Part shown: positions 47,360-60,456 of the stretch, piece by piece
How the letters are laid out: every line of letters starts with the position of its first letter
Position numbering within the stretch: position 1 is the first letter of the stretch
Source of the DNA: Linyphia triangularis
Lineage: Eukaryota; Arthropoda; Arachnida; Araneae; Linyphiidae
NCBI GenBank assembly: GCA_963978545.1
Contig: OZ021723.1
Span: 3,224,001-3,288,000 of the forward strand
DNA: 64,000 bases
Direction: 5' to 3'
The notes under the pieces: generated by a model
Seen by the model: the letters and a program-made list of their open reading frames with translations, nothing else
Told to the model about the DNA's origin: nothing
Databases searched by the model: none
Translations under genes and position numbers: made by a program

Positions 47360-48560
47360 CAATATATGTCAGTTTGATAGAATTATATCGAAATGCATGT
47401 CAGTTTAATAGAACTATATTGAAATCAGAATTATATAGAAATGCATGTCAGTTAAATAGAACTATATTGAAATCAGAATTATATCGAAATGCATGTCAGT
47501 TTAATAGAACTATATTGAAATCAGAATTATATCGAAATGCATGTCAGTTAAATAGAACTATATTGAAATCAGAATTATATCGAAATGCATGTCAGTTTAA
47601 TAGAACTATATTGAAATCAGAATTATATCGAAATGCATGTCAGTTTAATAGAACTATATTGAAATCAGAATTATATCGAAATGCATGTCAGTTTAATAGA
47701 ACTATATTGAAATCAGAATTATATCGAAATGCATGTCAGTTTAATAGAACTATATTGAAATCAGAATTATATCGAAATGCATGTCAGTTTAATAAACTAT
47801 ATTGAAATCAGAATTATATCGAAATGCATGTCAGTTTAATAGAACTATATTGAAATCAGAATTATATTGAAATATAACTCACAGAATTATATTGAAATGT
47901 AATTTACAGAAATATATTGGAACGTGATTAACATAATTATATTGAAACGCATGTCAGTTTAATAGAACTATATTGAAATGTAATTAACAGAATTGTATTG
48001 AAATGTAATTAACAGAATTATACTGAAATGTGTGTCAGTTTTTAATAGAAGCGTATTGAAATGTATATCAGTTTAAAATAATTATACTAAAACTTATTTC
48101 TATTTAACAGAATTATTTTAAAATGTTGTTCAGCTTAACATAATTGTATTGGAATATATACCAGTTTAACAAAATTATTTTAAAATGTTGTTCAGCTTAA
48201 CATAATTGTATTGGAATATATACCAGTTTAACAAAATTATAATGAAATGTATGTCCATTTATATAATTTTGCTGAAATTTAATTCAGTTTAACAAAATTA
48301 TATTGCAATTTTTGTCAGTTTAACATAATTAAATTGAAATGCATACCAATTTAACAGTACTATATTGTAATGTTTACCGGTTTAAAAGAACAATATTAAA
48401 ATGTTTGTCATTTTAAGAGTATTATATTCAAATATATGCCAGTTTAACAAAGCATAATGAAATGTATGTCAATTTAGCAGAATTGTATGTCAGTTCGACA
48501 TAATTATATTCACATTTCTCTAACAGAATTATATTGAAATCAGTTGAACAGAATGTATAA
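47360..48560. repeat. Minisatellite with higher-order structure (31-bp, 48-bp and 62-bp units)
   Basis: From about 47875 to 48560 the basic unit is about 31 bp (aattatattgaaatg, then tatgtcagtttaacag), with 25-bp shortened forms and one 62-bp dimer repeated twice (about 48109-48233). From about 47383 to 47860 a 48-bp compound unit is repeated about ten times. It equals one 31-bp monomer plus a 17-bp truncated one (aactatattgaaatcag). The first four 48-bp units alternate two variants (cagtttaat, cagttaaat), suggesting a 96-bp step. A multiple-of-three period keeps one frame open for 143 codons until a 1-nt deletion near 47793. That frame is not evidence of a gene. Confidence 0.95.
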
Positions 48561-48569
48561 TAAGAACAA

Positions 48570-49275
48570 AATGTGTCATGGCTCAGTAACTCTATTTCAG
48601 TTGAAGCGAGCAACTCAAATAAAGTTTTTATCGTCAAAAAAAACTATGTCCTTTTTAACAAGTACCTCGAACAATATCAAAGAGATGCGGGTGTAAAATA
48701 AAAATATATTTTTTACTTTACTTAAGGAATTAATTAATTTAATTAAGAAATTAATTATTTATTTTGAATTTTATTTAAGGTACAAGTGGAATGAATGCTA
48801 TTTTTAACGGATGAATAAAATGGATAAATACATAATCAAATGCTTTTGCAAATAATTTATTTTTATTTCGATTAGTGTCTTATAGATAATATAAGTATTG
48901 AGTTGTAGCACTATATCTGAACATTGAGAGTTTTATTAGTGAAATGTATATATAACAATATTATCGTGACGAACGAGTAAACCTACTATGAAACTCATTT
49001 GGTGTTTGTAATTTATTTTGCTCTAAAATAACAAAAGTTCAATTAAGGGTAACAAAAGGGTACAAAAGTTCTTGTAATAAGGGGTTATATCCTCCTAAGA
49101 CCAAAAACGGTTTGAAACATGATTTAAAATCTAATTTTTATGTATATAATTTTTGTGGGTTTATATAATGTACATTTAAAGTTATTGGGTTTTAACTATA
49201 AAGTTGGGACAAAAAATTATTGTCTCCTTAAGCTTGCAAAATTTCTGAAGTTTAATTCTTCAGATGTGTAATTTA
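48570..49275. other. No gene recognised
   Basis: AT-rich, with no element ends or exon signals that I can support. Confidence 0.5.
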
Positions 49276-49279
49276 TTTA

Positions 49280-49590
49280 TGAAACGCTGCAAAACAATTT
49301 CGTGAGGACGTGATACATACAAATACTTTACAGTTAGTGAAAAACAATTTTGTTCGCGCTGAACATCCAGACATTCGACAACGTGAGGAAAAAGTCTTAG
49401 TGTCCATTGCTTGCATGTGTTTCACACCATCTTTTCGTGACGCCTCTACTGGCAGAGGAACTGTTTTTTGTCGTTATTTTACAGGCTGTACTTCGTCACA
49501 ATCGGTGGAACTATCATTAGCTGTAGGACTGAATTCGTCTACTTCATGCAAAGAAAAATTATGCCCTCAAAATCCGATGTGCATTTAAAT
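49280..49590 (+). pseudogene. Possible remnant of a mobile-element protein
   Basis: Composition is near-balanced here, and one frame reads AAKQFREDVIHTN followed by NFVRAEHPDIRQREE and a Cys-containing stretch. Arg/Glu-rich repeats of this style (RAE-P-R-RE) occur in the N-terminal region of some Helitron- and helicase-like proteins of arthropods, as far as I recall. The resemblance is weak and no domain is complete. It could equally be an unrelated exon, because no splice site or start context supports it. Confidence 0.25.
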
Positions 49591-49599
49591 GTACGCGGG

Positions 49600-50770
49600 G
49601 TCTTAAGAGGATATAAGAAAATGTATTTCTATGTTTCATTTTTACTCAGTTTGATTCAATATTGAGCTACAACCAGCTTTTCTTGGATGATATAAACTAC
49701 TTAGGCTTAACCCAGTTGACTAAATAAATTTCCCATAAAGTATAATGTTTTCTTTGTGGAGCCAATAGTCTCTATTAACAGACGCCCAAATTCCAAATAT
49801 GTAAATAATTTATTTTTACTTTATGGCCACCAAATATTTCCAAGTTGCAATATTTTCCTGTGAAACACCTTAAAATATTTTTTTTGTAGGGTGTACTTAG
49901 TACTTAGAAACAGGAAATCTTTCCATTAAGTGTATACTTTTTAATTGAAAAAAGTTTTATACAGGGATCGAATAAAAAACTCTAATTGGTATGTTTTGTA
50001 TAGTAAATTTATTAACATTCAAAAGAACATTTTAAATTAATTTACACATTTTATCTAACACTTCTTCCTTAAACAGAGAAGTAATGTCTATAACGCTATA
50101 ATTTTAAAGTGAAATATCTTTCTTAAGTTAGACTAACTTTAACAAACTTCAAAATATATTATTTAAAATCTTTCATGCGTATTTTAATAATGCTATGCCT
50201 ATCGGTTTTGAAATATTCAAAGGCACACAAAGGCGTTATCTTTGAAAAATCTCTCTTCCGCCACGGCATAGATTGCGTAACTTGTGTGTGACGTTTAAGA
50301 TTATAGGTAAAGGTCAAACTTCACTGCTGTCAATTTCACTTCAGAATTTTAGGGGGCTTCGCAAGAATTGCTTCTATAAAATGTCCTTTCTCACTCAAAG
50401 TATAATCTCAAACAATGCACAAACTTTTCATCCTGTCCCAACTAATAAATTGAAGCCTTTAAATAGTTGACTCTTTAAGAATGCCAATCTGTATCAAGAG
50501 GATAAACTTTTGAAAATTCGGTTTTGAGATTATGATGCATTTAAATTTATGTTTTGAGGTAGTTGGTACAGTTTTGTTTATGCCTTTGACATATTAATTT
50601 CCCTGAATGTCGCAAGAGCAATGTCTGCTTGTTCCATTATTAAATTTCAATTTTTCTAAATAGGTTATTGTTAGTGATCCTAGTTTCCTTTTTGCAGTTT
50701 ATTTTTAGTCGTGAACTTAATGTTTTTACACAGTCTAATAACATAATCCATAAAAAAAAGTGTTAAATCT
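49600..50770. other. No gene recognised
   Basis: AT-rich. A frame at 50273-50470 has no domain or splice support. Confidence 0.5.
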
Positions 50771-50776
50771 TGTTGC

Positions 50777-51480
50777 GTGGACGGGTTCGAAAGATTTGAC
50801 GCCAAAGCAGATCAAAACTTGCAGAAATTTATTACAATAAAATTCTTCACAGATCCTCTTACAGCTCCAGAACTTCTCGTTCTAGTAGACAGAATACAGC
50901 TCTTTTCACAACAATAGGTCACAAAACAGAAGTAAAAACTTGAAAACACAACTGCTCAAATCGCTGCACAAGACAATGCAATACAGTTCGCTTTCGGAAC
51001 TCTCTGAACGTTCACTGAGACTTTGAATCAGTAATTCCAGTCATCTAATGGACTCAGCTAACAACTAACTCAGTGATTCAAAATCAACTAACTCTCCCGC
51101 TCTCTTTGCCGACTTATATAGGGGAGGTGAACTTTTTAAAGACTTCTAGAGGTAGATATTTTGAGAACTTTCCAGATCGTAGTCGAAAAGTCCTATACAT
51201 GTACATGGGGACCAAAAATGTCGCCAAATGGTCGCCAACTTGGCTCTATCTCGCAAATTTGGGGAGATTGCCATTACCATAATGTTAAATGCTCTGCTCC
51301 TTAAAACTCGCTTCCTAGAGTTACCTCTGTAAAACTCGTTATCAAGCATCAATACCCACATTGCGGGGAAACAAACTAACGACTAACTATTGCACTGCCT
51401 TATGCAAAATGTACATAAATTTTCCTATTTACAAAATTAACACTACGAAATATTTAAAAATATACAAAATTTATTTTCTA
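50777..51480 (-). mobile_element. Probable solo LTR, minus strand
   Basis: Read on the minus strand, the segment is much less AT-rich than its flanks. It has a TATATAAG box (51113-51120), a candidate transcribed region of about 285 bp and an AATAAA signal (50828-50833), then ends near cgcaaca. That is the U3-R-U5 order of a retrotransposon LTR. A TGTAG start near 51480 would give about 700 bp. No internal coding sequence or second LTR is adjacent. No clear target duplication was found, so the outer edge is uncertain. Confidence 0.6.
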
Positions 51481-51527
51481 CATCAACTTTCAAAACTTTT
51501 TGAAAAGTTTACCGATAGATGACGCTG

Positions 51528-51797
51528 TACCTTCTGAGGGTCACGGGAGTATATATCCGTCATTTGATCCCCAGTTTTTCCAGCAATACACAACCTTTTT
51601 AAATTTATAAATAAAATGTAAAATAAAATATTTTTTTAATCTTTTTATTAGGATGATAGTTTAAAACCAACTTAAAACAAAATAAATAAAAAATAATTTA
51701 AAAAAATTATATATATGGATCAGAAATAAAATTTAAAAATTATTGCAGGGAAAACAACTGTATAATTTCGCCCATTCCCTTGACGCTCAGAGGGTTA
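51528..51797. mobile_element. Possible degenerate piggyBac-like MITE
   Basis: The right end gacgctcagagggTTAA resembles a piggyBac-type tip (reversed: TTAACCCTCTGAGCGTC). A partly matching inverted phrase, accttctgagggtcacggga, lies near 51529. The left TTAA is not preserved. The interior is AT-rich. Confidence 0.35.
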
Positions 51798-51834
51798 ATG
51801 AAAAGTTAAAAAAACGGTGCGAATATTGTTATGA

Positions 51835-51837
<3 letters not shown>

Positions 51838-51867
<30 letters not shown>
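51838..51867. repeat. Poly-A run, 30 bp
   Basis: A pure A run, with no retroposed gene recognised immediately upstream. Confidence 0.95.
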
Positions 51868-51868
<1 letters not shown>

Positions 51869-52243
51869 GTCGTTGTTTTTAGAGTAACCACACTGTCAGC
51901 AAAAAGAAACAGCTGAAACATTGTTTTATAACTTTTGCAAAGTGTTCACAACTTTCCTTTTCTTCTTTTCAAAAGTGCCATCTGTTCGTGGACTTTGTAA
52001 TTATTTTTGAAATAAATGTATAAAATTATGCAGTTATCCAATTTTATTGCAGCAAACTATACATTTCTATCATCTTAAGTTTTTTTAATACCTTTTTCAA
52101 ATGTGTCAGTTCTTTTTGGAACAAGCAGGATTTTTTTTTTGTGTAATATTTATGTGTAATTGAGAATATGAAGTTTATACAGAGTTTAAAAGTAACACTT
52201 CTTTAAATCTTTAAATTAACAATGTTTGCTTTTGTAACTTCCA

Positions 52244-52439
52244 TTACTTAAATAAATAAGTTTGAATTGCAGCAATCAAAAACTCAGGTTTTACAGATAC
52301 TACATAGTACCTCTGAGCAATTCTAATGATCGTTTTTGTGTAACGATGGGCATGAACGTGATTTAAAACGGCTATTAAAGTTTCCATGATACCAAGATCG
52401 AGAAAATATTGCAGGTTGCATTTAAAATAAAACAATCCA
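52244..52439 (-). CDS. Candidate terminal coding exon, unknown product
   Basis: On the minus strand a good acceptor (ttttacctcag, AG at 52440-52441) is followed by one carried base and an open frame of 64 codons to a TAA. The peptide has a protein-like mix with YFLDLGIMETLIAVLNHVHAH near the start and VVSVKPEFLIAAIQTYLFK at the end. That is amphipathic and helix-like, with no low-complexity bias. No polyadenylation signal follows closely and no upstream exon was identified. The overlapping plus-strand frame is Lys/Glu-rich and less convincing. The function is unknown. Confidence 0.33.
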
Positions 52440-52449
52440 CTGAGGTAAA

Positions 52450-55150
52450 ATTAGCTAAGATTCTAGTACAGAATATGTTAAAAAAGTTTTGTGAAATCGC
52501 TTTTCAAAACAGGGAAATTATATATCTAAGAGAAAAAAACTCAAGTTTTAGAAAAGCAGAAAATGAATTGCTATATTGGAAAGAAGTAGTTTAAACTGAT
52601 AGAAAAAAACACTATAAAATTAGAAAAAGAAAAGATTGTAAAGTTAGGTATTTATGTATTAATTGTAAAGTTTGGTACTTTAGTTATAATCGCCCAGCAT
52701 TTAATGTCTGAAATAAAATTAGTTCTAAATGATGTAGTATAATTATATATTTAAAGAATTACAGAGCACTGAAATAAATTTAAAGCCTAATGTTGTTTCA
52801 TTGTTATTGTATACATTAATAATTGTTCACTACTACTAAAGGGAACACGAAGCTTTGAAAGAACTTTTACAATTAAATTTTATGTAACTAAGCAATTTTA
52901 TGTATCTAAGAAAATGGAGTTACTATTTAACAAAAGAGTCATTGTCAGTGAAATATTTCACACAAGATTTGAAGTAGTGTTATTTTCTTCTTTGATGGTA
53001 AATGCATTGTTAAAATAGATATAGTAATTAAATTGACAAATGTATTAAATGAATATTTTTTAAAAATAGCTTAACAATTTTGACTTGCGATCTATTGAAA
53101 AAACAAAAATAATACATCAAGATATATAATTACATTTTATTATAAAATGCAACGGCAATTGTACATTTGAATTCAATTAACTTTTAACAATGTATAATTA
53201 TAATAATATCCCGTATGAACGTAAGATTTTGTTGAATTGTCTGAGTAGATAATATGTGAATATAATTTTAGTGGAAACTTATTATTTCCATATCATGAAA
53301 ATGAAATTAGTTAATAATGCAATTGTCCCATCATACTATTATAAATTTTACGTTTTTGTTTTATAATTATTAAAGAATAATAATGAATAACGCTTTTTTT
53401 TAAGTTAATCTGCAACTTAAAGAGATTGAAAGTAAAGTAAACTTGTCACATTGATTAAAATATTTTAAGAGAAAAAAAATTAAGAAAAGTGAAAAGATTT
53501 ATCCGAAACATCACCCGCCCAAAGGCATTATATTTCAAAAAGCAATCAGTCGCTACGATGTAGATCATGAAAATCAAAAATAATGGCGCTAGGGTTATCA
53601 ACAATGGCTATTTTATGGCTTTTTTTGCTGTGATTTGTTGATGGACTCCGTATTGGGTGACTTTAGATTGATTTCGTTATTCATCATACTTTCGACCAAT
53701 CTAAAGGGACTATAAATAGTTGACTTTTTTTTTTTCATAAAAAACTTATTAAAGCTACTTACTAACATTGTACAAATTGCAGTATAAGTCTTGTAAGAGT
53801 AGAGCATAATTATTACAAATTATTTTAAGTAATTCAACTTTTGAGTTATAACATCTAATACTTTTATTTAATAGTTATTTATATTGTTACTTAATATTTA
53901 CTAAATCTTTTACTTAACACCTTAATACTTATAGTATTACACTTGACTTATTCTTGATAATTACACTTACTTAGGCTTAATATTTATAGTAAGTATACTT
54001 TCTTATGCTTAACATTTATAACACTTTCTTCTCTTGTGCCCGTTTTTTCTTGTAGTTCATCAAATATTTATACATTAATTTATTTTATTAAAAAGCAGTT
54101 ACAAATATTTCAAGAGAACCGCCTATACTTGCTTTCAACATATTGCGTAAAATGAAAGAAAGAAAATATCACAGTTGGAAAAAGTTCATAACCATTTTTA
54201 TTATTTGTTGCTTTTTAAAATTATCTTGCATTTATTTTCCGACGCTCTACATTACATTGCATATTGTTCACCAACCAGATTTTTATCTCATTTATACAGT
54301 CAATCTCTGAACTATTGATGCACATTTACGTTAGTGCGTCTGCATTTCTAAGCTTATGCTCTGCCAGATTTTCTAAGTCGTTGTATGTTACTAATTCAAA
54401 GAAACAACACCATTATAAAAATGAAATTTTCAGTAATATCGTTTAAAGTGAATTTATTCGTTAAGTTCCAATAAACATGGCGTATTCATTTTAAAACAAC
54501 ACCCATCACATGGTTTAATAATTTTACAGGCGTATTATTATATAATTTGTTCCATAGATTTTTTTTTTATATCCAAATGCATATACTAGCTATTTGGTAA
54601 TCTATATTGATTTCTCTTGTTTTCTCATACTCAAAATTTAGAAAAATATTAAATTTTATAAATACAGATATTTTTAAGCTTTTAAATCTAGATAAACATA
54701 GATCCTTACAGAACGATTGAACAAAATTAGTTATTTGCTAGCGAAAGAAACTTGTTTACGTATTCGTATACGATGTATAGTAGGGATGACCGGGACAGGT
54801 TGAAAACAGGAGCAGTTTGAAACAACCGCATTTTATTCATAAGGGGGTTTATTCCATGGAAAAAATAAGAAGAACACAAACATTACATCTATATTATATG
54901 TACGAATGGAAAGTTTCTACCAACAGCTCTATAATTTAAAAGGAAATAAACTGTATTTTAGATGGGCATGTAAATTTCAAAGCTTTATAAGGTATCGCGT
55001 TTGGAGTAGTAGAGAGGGGTGATTTATAAAGTGTTGTTCATATTAATTAAAGTCCTATAATTATGTTTATGATAGTCAAATAATTGCATTTACAACAGTC
55101 AAATAATTATTTTTATGGTAAACAAATAATTATGTTTCAATTTGTTCCAG
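52450..55150. other. Long AT-rich non-coding stretch
   Basis: No gene recognised. At 53840-54020 short words (acttaatatttatagta, cttattcttgata) recur irregularly, suggesting an old tandem repeat. Upstream exons for the 52244-52439 candidate might lie here but are not visible. Confidence 0.45.
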
Positions 55151-55162
55151 TATGTGTTTCAA

Positions 55163-55462
55163 CCATATATTTATTATTATCAATAGACTGCGCGTTCCCA
55201 CTTCAATCATACAACGAGAATGAAACCAAAATGAATCACAAAATTCGTCTATCAGTCACGTGGTTTTTAATTTGGCTACGTCGTAAAATTAATCCTTTAT
55301 CTAATAATCTTATTATCCTTTATCGCCTGAGTGAGGAGAAACCCGCCAAATATGCAACCCTGCTCCCAAAAAGTACCTACTCATGTGATTCATTTTGGTT
55401 TCATTCTCGTTGTATAATTGAACTGGGAACGCGCAGTCTATTGATAATAATAAGTCTATGGT
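55163..55462. mobile_element. Foldback element, about 79-bp arms
   Basis: Arm 55163-55241 is repeated in reverse complement at 55384-55462, about 90 percent alike, sharing ttattattatcaatagactg, cgcgttccca and acaacgagaatgaaaccaaa. The spacer is about 142 bp. Copies of gtttcaacc lie just outside each arm. The 143-codon plus-strand frame across it is explained by this structure. Confidence 0.8.
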
Positions 55463-55469
55463 TTCAACC

Positions 55470-56400
55470 TACCCCAACGAGTGTTTCAACAAACCATTTA
55501 CTCGGGGTTGGTTGAAACATACGTCAAGATTTCTTAGAAATTTGTTTAAAATACCTTACAACTCTAAACATCGTATATTAAAATTAAGTGTAATAGACCT
55601 AAAGTGTAACTTGCCAATACCACTAAAATTAAGTTTCTAGTGCTATTCGTCTATGAGAAAAAAAAATTAACTTTGAGAGTGTATCGAACAGCCCCAGCTT
55701 TCCTTACCTTATTTAACTTGTGATATACGATAGTATCGTTTTACAAATTTCTGTCCATGCCATTATATAGATATGAAACAAAGTATTTTTAAATGAATAA
55801 AATACTTTGCAAAATAAGGTGAGTTAAATGGATAGATTGTTTATATCTTCTTGTTGTAAAATATAGGCGCTGAAGCTTTATTTTCATTATTTAAAAAAAA
55901 TGTTATTTAATACACCCAAAGAATTACACATGAAAAGCCTTTATATAAGCTTTTAAAATATGATTTTCTTTCATGATATATTTCAATAAGAACTGTACCA
56001 AAAAACTAAAATTTAAAATTTACGACACTTTACACTGTAAAATCTCTCCGTAAAAAGAATGAGAAAACCAGTTAATCCCTTCAATTTATTCTCGGAAGCA
56101 TGGTAAATATAATCATCAATCTACAAAGTAAACATTTGTTATTAGAAAACGCTTAAATTAAATTAACGTAATAAAATAATGTTTGCTTTGGAGATATTCA
56201 AAATGGGCTTCAGAAGTAATTTTTAATGTGCAAAACAAATTTTTACTTTATATTTCAAAGAGAAATTAATTGTCAAAAATCAATGGCAATGCCAAATTTT
56301 GAAATCATAGTAGCATCAATAAAGACACTCAGAAAAAAATACTTTACTTCATATATAAGTTAACAAATGACAACCAGTTAGCAATCCGGGAAACATTATT
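55470..56400. other. No gene recognised
   Basis: AT-rich, with no supported feature. Confidence 0.5.
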
Positions 56401-56408
56401 TTGTATTT

Positions 56409-56510
56409 GTTTAAACTAAGTATTATATAATATTGTTTAAACTAAGAATTATATAATATTGTTTAAACTAAGAATTATATAATATTGTTTAAACTAAGAA
56501 TTATATAATA
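56409..56510. repeat. 26-bp tandem repeat, four copies
   Basis: Units of gtttaaactaagaattatat followed by aatatt. The first has one change (aagtatt). Confidence 0.95.
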
Positions 56511-56514
56511 CAAG

Positions 56515-57470
56515 TTATGTAAAATGTATTCCAAAAAAGTTTCGAAAGCATTTTCTGTGAAAATTTATTTAATGAGTTTTACATTAAGAAAGTTTAGATT
56601 GCTGAATAACATAAGAAAAAATTCTTACTTCCCATTGAATTTGAATAAAATGTGCATACCATTTTCTAAAACATATTCCCTGTTGTAATCTTAAGACAAA
56701 AAACGAAATCCATTGCCCGTAGGCTTTGTCGCAGCAATTCGGACCAATTAAGGGGAAAAAAAGTGAAAGATTGAGAGACAAAATACTTTTATATCCCGGA
56801 ACTTGGTTAATTAAAAAAGTAACAGTTTCAGGAAGAGAGCTCAGCTAATTAAAAAAAAAAGTCTACAACAGAAATCTTTTAACTTTTTTCAGAAAATAAA
56901 AATAGGATTCTAACTAACAGCAGTTTTTGAATATTTAGAAAAATAACTCATTTTCTTATCAGATTCTTTGGAAAAATTGAAAGCAAGATTTTATTTTTAT
57001 TATTTCTAGGCTGAGTTTTCTACATTTTAGGATGAATAAAGTGGTAATTACTAAGCGTCAACTGAAAAAGAAAAAAGAAATGGTTGCAACCAAATATAAT
57101 TTATTTAAAGACTTTTCTAAAACGTGTCAGTAATTAAATATTTCAGTTTAATCTGATAAAAATCTCAGCAAGTTTATAATGGAAAAAATATTTTTCAATT
57201 ATTTTACCATGTCGGTATTATACATAAATTGGGGGCATTATTTTGAATGTTTTTATGTCAAGCACATTTGTAAAATTCTAGATGCGTGGCCTCGCGCTGC
57301 TGGGGACAATGGGAAGGTTATATATCAGTTCTGTGTAACACGAAGTCGGAACTTCTTTTGATTAATTGTCGTTGGCGATCAGCTTCCAATGTACTGTAAC
57401 AGATCCTTGTTTTTGTTCATTTTGTAATGGCGCAATCGGTCATACTCCAGTCGATGCTTTTATATATTTA
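56515..57470. other. No gene recognised
   Basis: AT-rich up to about 57280, then a more balanced patch (ctcgcgctgctggggacaatgg) that may belong to the element with inverted repeats starting at 57479. Confidence 0.4.
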
Positions 57471-57478
57471 ACAAGTGT

Positions 57479-57823
57479 CGAAATCATCGATATAGATAAA
57501 CAACTGGATAGACTGCTCCATTGTCAATGCAAAGAGAAAAACGCGCCGGGGATTGAGAAGCTGGTGGGAAGATTAACCAATCACAGTTCACTTTTATAAT
57601 TGGATGGAAATGCGAAAAACCGTGTAAAATGCTAGAGTATATATTTTTTTGCACATTATTACTAATAAAGGTCTACTATTGACATTTCTGCTGTGTACAA
57701 CCCAAAATTTTATTTTCAATCCTCGGCAATCCGTATTTTTTATCCCACCAACGGCATCTGGCAACGGCTTCATTTTCCCAGCGTTAAGCAGTCTATCCAG
57801 TTGTTTATTTATATCGATGGTCG
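57479..57823. mobile_element. Inverted-repeat element, about 38-bp arms
   Basis: The sequence at 57479-57517, with aaacaactggatagactgct, is matched in reverse complement at 57787-57823 with two or three differences. The interior is less AT-rich than its flanks, with open frames on both strands. This suggests a small DNA transposon, but no target duplication was identified. Confidence 0.55.
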
Positions 57824-57840
57824 AAATAAGTTGCAATTTT

Positions 57841-57983
57841 TCTGTGAATTTCAATATACTTCTCTGAATTTCAATATACTTCTCTGAATTTCAATATACT
57901 TCTCTGAATTTCAATATACTTCTCTGAATTTCAATATACTTCTTTGAATTTCAATATACTTCTCTGAATTTCAATATACTTCG
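57841..57983. repeat. 20-bp tandem repeat, seven copies
   Basis: The unit tctctgaatttcaatatact repeats with only three single-base variants. It starts right after the inverted-repeat element. Confidence 0.97.
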
Positions 57984-57989
57984 CTGAAT

Positions 57990-59270
57990 CTCCAATTGAG
58001 GCTGCAAGTGAAGACGTAAAATTGAGACTAAAAAGTACTAAGTAAAAGACTAAAAGTAAAAGACTAAGAGTAAAATTGAGTGCTATGCTAGGTTCTATGT
58101 ACTTTTTGACTCAAACTCATCGAGTGATGTTAGATTCATAATTTAAAATAATAAATGTGATCATTTAAATCTTATAAACATAGAAATAATATTACCGTTA
58201 TTACTTTTTTTTTTTTTGCTTAAAGAATTGTGTGTCTGTTTTTTAACATATACGACTATAACGCCACGTTCCAAGTCCCTTCAATTTTGACATCTGGCCA
58301 TTGTAGTAGCAGGAATCGATCTAATGGATTGTCAGACATCTGCTGTCTTATATAGGTGCTTCGGATTACGTAGCATAACCCTAATTAGTGGCATACCTCC
58401 GTTATTTGCAAACGCATGCCTATACAAATTTTTATAGCTCTTCAGTGCATATATATATATATAACATATATATTTATAAAACTGAGTTGTATGAACCTTA
58501 TTCAAATCCACAGTTTTGTACCTAGGCGTACGAAACTTGGTACATAGAAGCTTTAGTACTTTGAGATTATAGAGAACAACTTTTAAATCCGATTTAAAGT
58601 TGTTTTCAGTAAAATTTAATGACATTAAAAAAATTCTTGGTATGGTGCAACGATATTTTTTTATGACATCAGATTAAAAACAAAAGTTATTTTGATGTGT
58701 CCATTTATTTTTCTGATAATTTTTATGTATTAAAATCGTCTGTCCGATAAGCAGTTCGAATTTAATATTTTCATATATTTACTGTCTGTCGATACTGTAA
58801 ACAACTTCTGCGCATGTGCGGCTTTAAATCATTATTCTTTTTGTTTTCTACAGTTTAAATTCATCCTGTTTTTGTTTACATTTTGTGTCGTTGTCAAAGC
58901 TGTATTGTGCTCAGCTGGTATTGACATTTTGATTTTATTTAATGAGTATTAATAACATTAAGAAAATAAATTCGGTAAATTCCTTTGTATTTTATTTGCA
59001 AATATCTTATGCACTATAATTATTATATATCTAAAAGTTCTTTTGCCATAATTTACCACTATACATTCGTGCCGTTATGGGATGTTTTCAGTCGGATTTT
59101 CTCCAGCTTAATAAATCCATTATATATTTTTTTCCAGGATGTTTCAATTACAAGATCAAACGTAAGAAAGCCGTCTAAAGTGAAACACTTACGTATATCA
59201 TTAGGTGTGTTGTGTGGCACCGCGTTGAACAATAATTGTACTATATCCATGCCACTAGGCGAGGCCAAAA
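57990..59270. other. No confident gene
   Basis: A minus-strand stretch at 58260-58560 (ctatataagacagcag near 58360, gtaccaagtttcgtacgcc near 58530) looks like a retroelement or promoter fragment. It was not resolved. The rest is AT-rich. Confidence 0.35.
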
Positions 59271-59451
59271 GGATCCTCTTGGTAGACATGTGTAACGAAT
59301 TACTACATTGGTGAACCGCGAACGATGAAATGAACACACAAAAACTAATGCTACAATGGATGGTACACAATGAACTGTTGACTAGCTAATTGCGAAAAAA
59401 TATATCGCCAAATAAGCAAATAACGGATACATAAATAAACAAGCAAAAAAA

Positions 59452-59800
<349 letters not shown>

Positions 59801-59964
59801 CGGTAAACTCCATAAAGCTCTCCCGATCATAAAATCAGAACTATCAACTGATGGTATCATACAAGAAATTCCATCTCAGGTAGTATTCTGGAGGGAGAGT
59901 AATGTAGCAGCCGCCCAACAAATGGCGTTGCACGTTCCCACCAGTAAATTAGTTTACAATAATT

Positions 59965-60000
59965 TCAGTTGTATAAAAGCCGAGTAACCAGTTTTGCCTT
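59965..60000 (+). promoter_or_regulatory. Candidate TATA-type core promoter
   Basis: GTATAAAAGCCGAG at about 59969 is followed some 20 bp later by accagtttt, near an arthropod initiator. It lies at the end of a less AT-rich patch (59880-59990). No gene or element frame directly follows, so this is a weak call. Confidence 0.25.
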
Positions 60001-60269
60001 TTGGTAGACATGTGTGACGAAAAACTACAAAAAAAAAAAAAATATATACAATTTTAAATGGTAAATATTTCTGGCTGGATTAATTTAAATTATATATCTA
60101 ACATCATTTGATGAGAGTGAGTCAAAATATTCATAGAATCTTCTATAACAACGGAATATTTAGACTCAATTTGACTTCATCATTTGAAGCCTCTTTTTCT
60201 CAATTGTAGATTCAGCGAAGATTATTTAAATTCACTAAAAATTTGAAAATCCTTTTGACATTTGCTTAT

Positions 60270-60380
60270 ATGCCACCAAAGAGAAGAATGAACTTAAATG
60301 CTAAGTATAGAGCATTTACCGTTAAGAGAGCTAGGGCATCACCTCTTCAAAAACAGCACCGAGGAGGTGGTGAAGAATGA
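60270..60380 (+). CDS. Small ORF, 36 residues, highly basic
   Basis: It begins ATGCCACCAAAGAGAAG and encodes MPPKRRMNLNAKYRAF, then VKRARASPLQ and a Gly/Glu end, stopping at 60378-60380. MPPKR starts are common in the basic N-termini of Helitron- or Polinton-associated proteins, so this may be a 5' fragment of such a gene. It could also be chance. The frame stops where the related proteins would continue. Confidence 0.25.
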   Translation: MPPKRRMNLNAKYRAFTVKRARASPLQKQHRGGGEE

Positions 60381-60456
60381 ACGAGTGCGCTATTACAAAA
60401 TAATTGAAAACATGCATCTGTATATCGGTATATATACAATATATATATAATATATA

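Noticed and set aside
47374..47805. 143-codon plus-strand frame of repeated LYRNACQ units
   Set aside because: It is the 48-bp minisatellite read in one frame. It ends at a 1-nt deletion in a repeat unit and has no splice or start context.
55084..55515. 143-codon plus-strand frame
   Set aside because: It spans both arms of a foldback element. The composition is symmetrical and no domain is present.
57841..57983. CRISPR-like array
   Set aside because: The 20-bp units are directly contiguous with no spacers, in a eukaryotic context; it is a simple tandem repeat.
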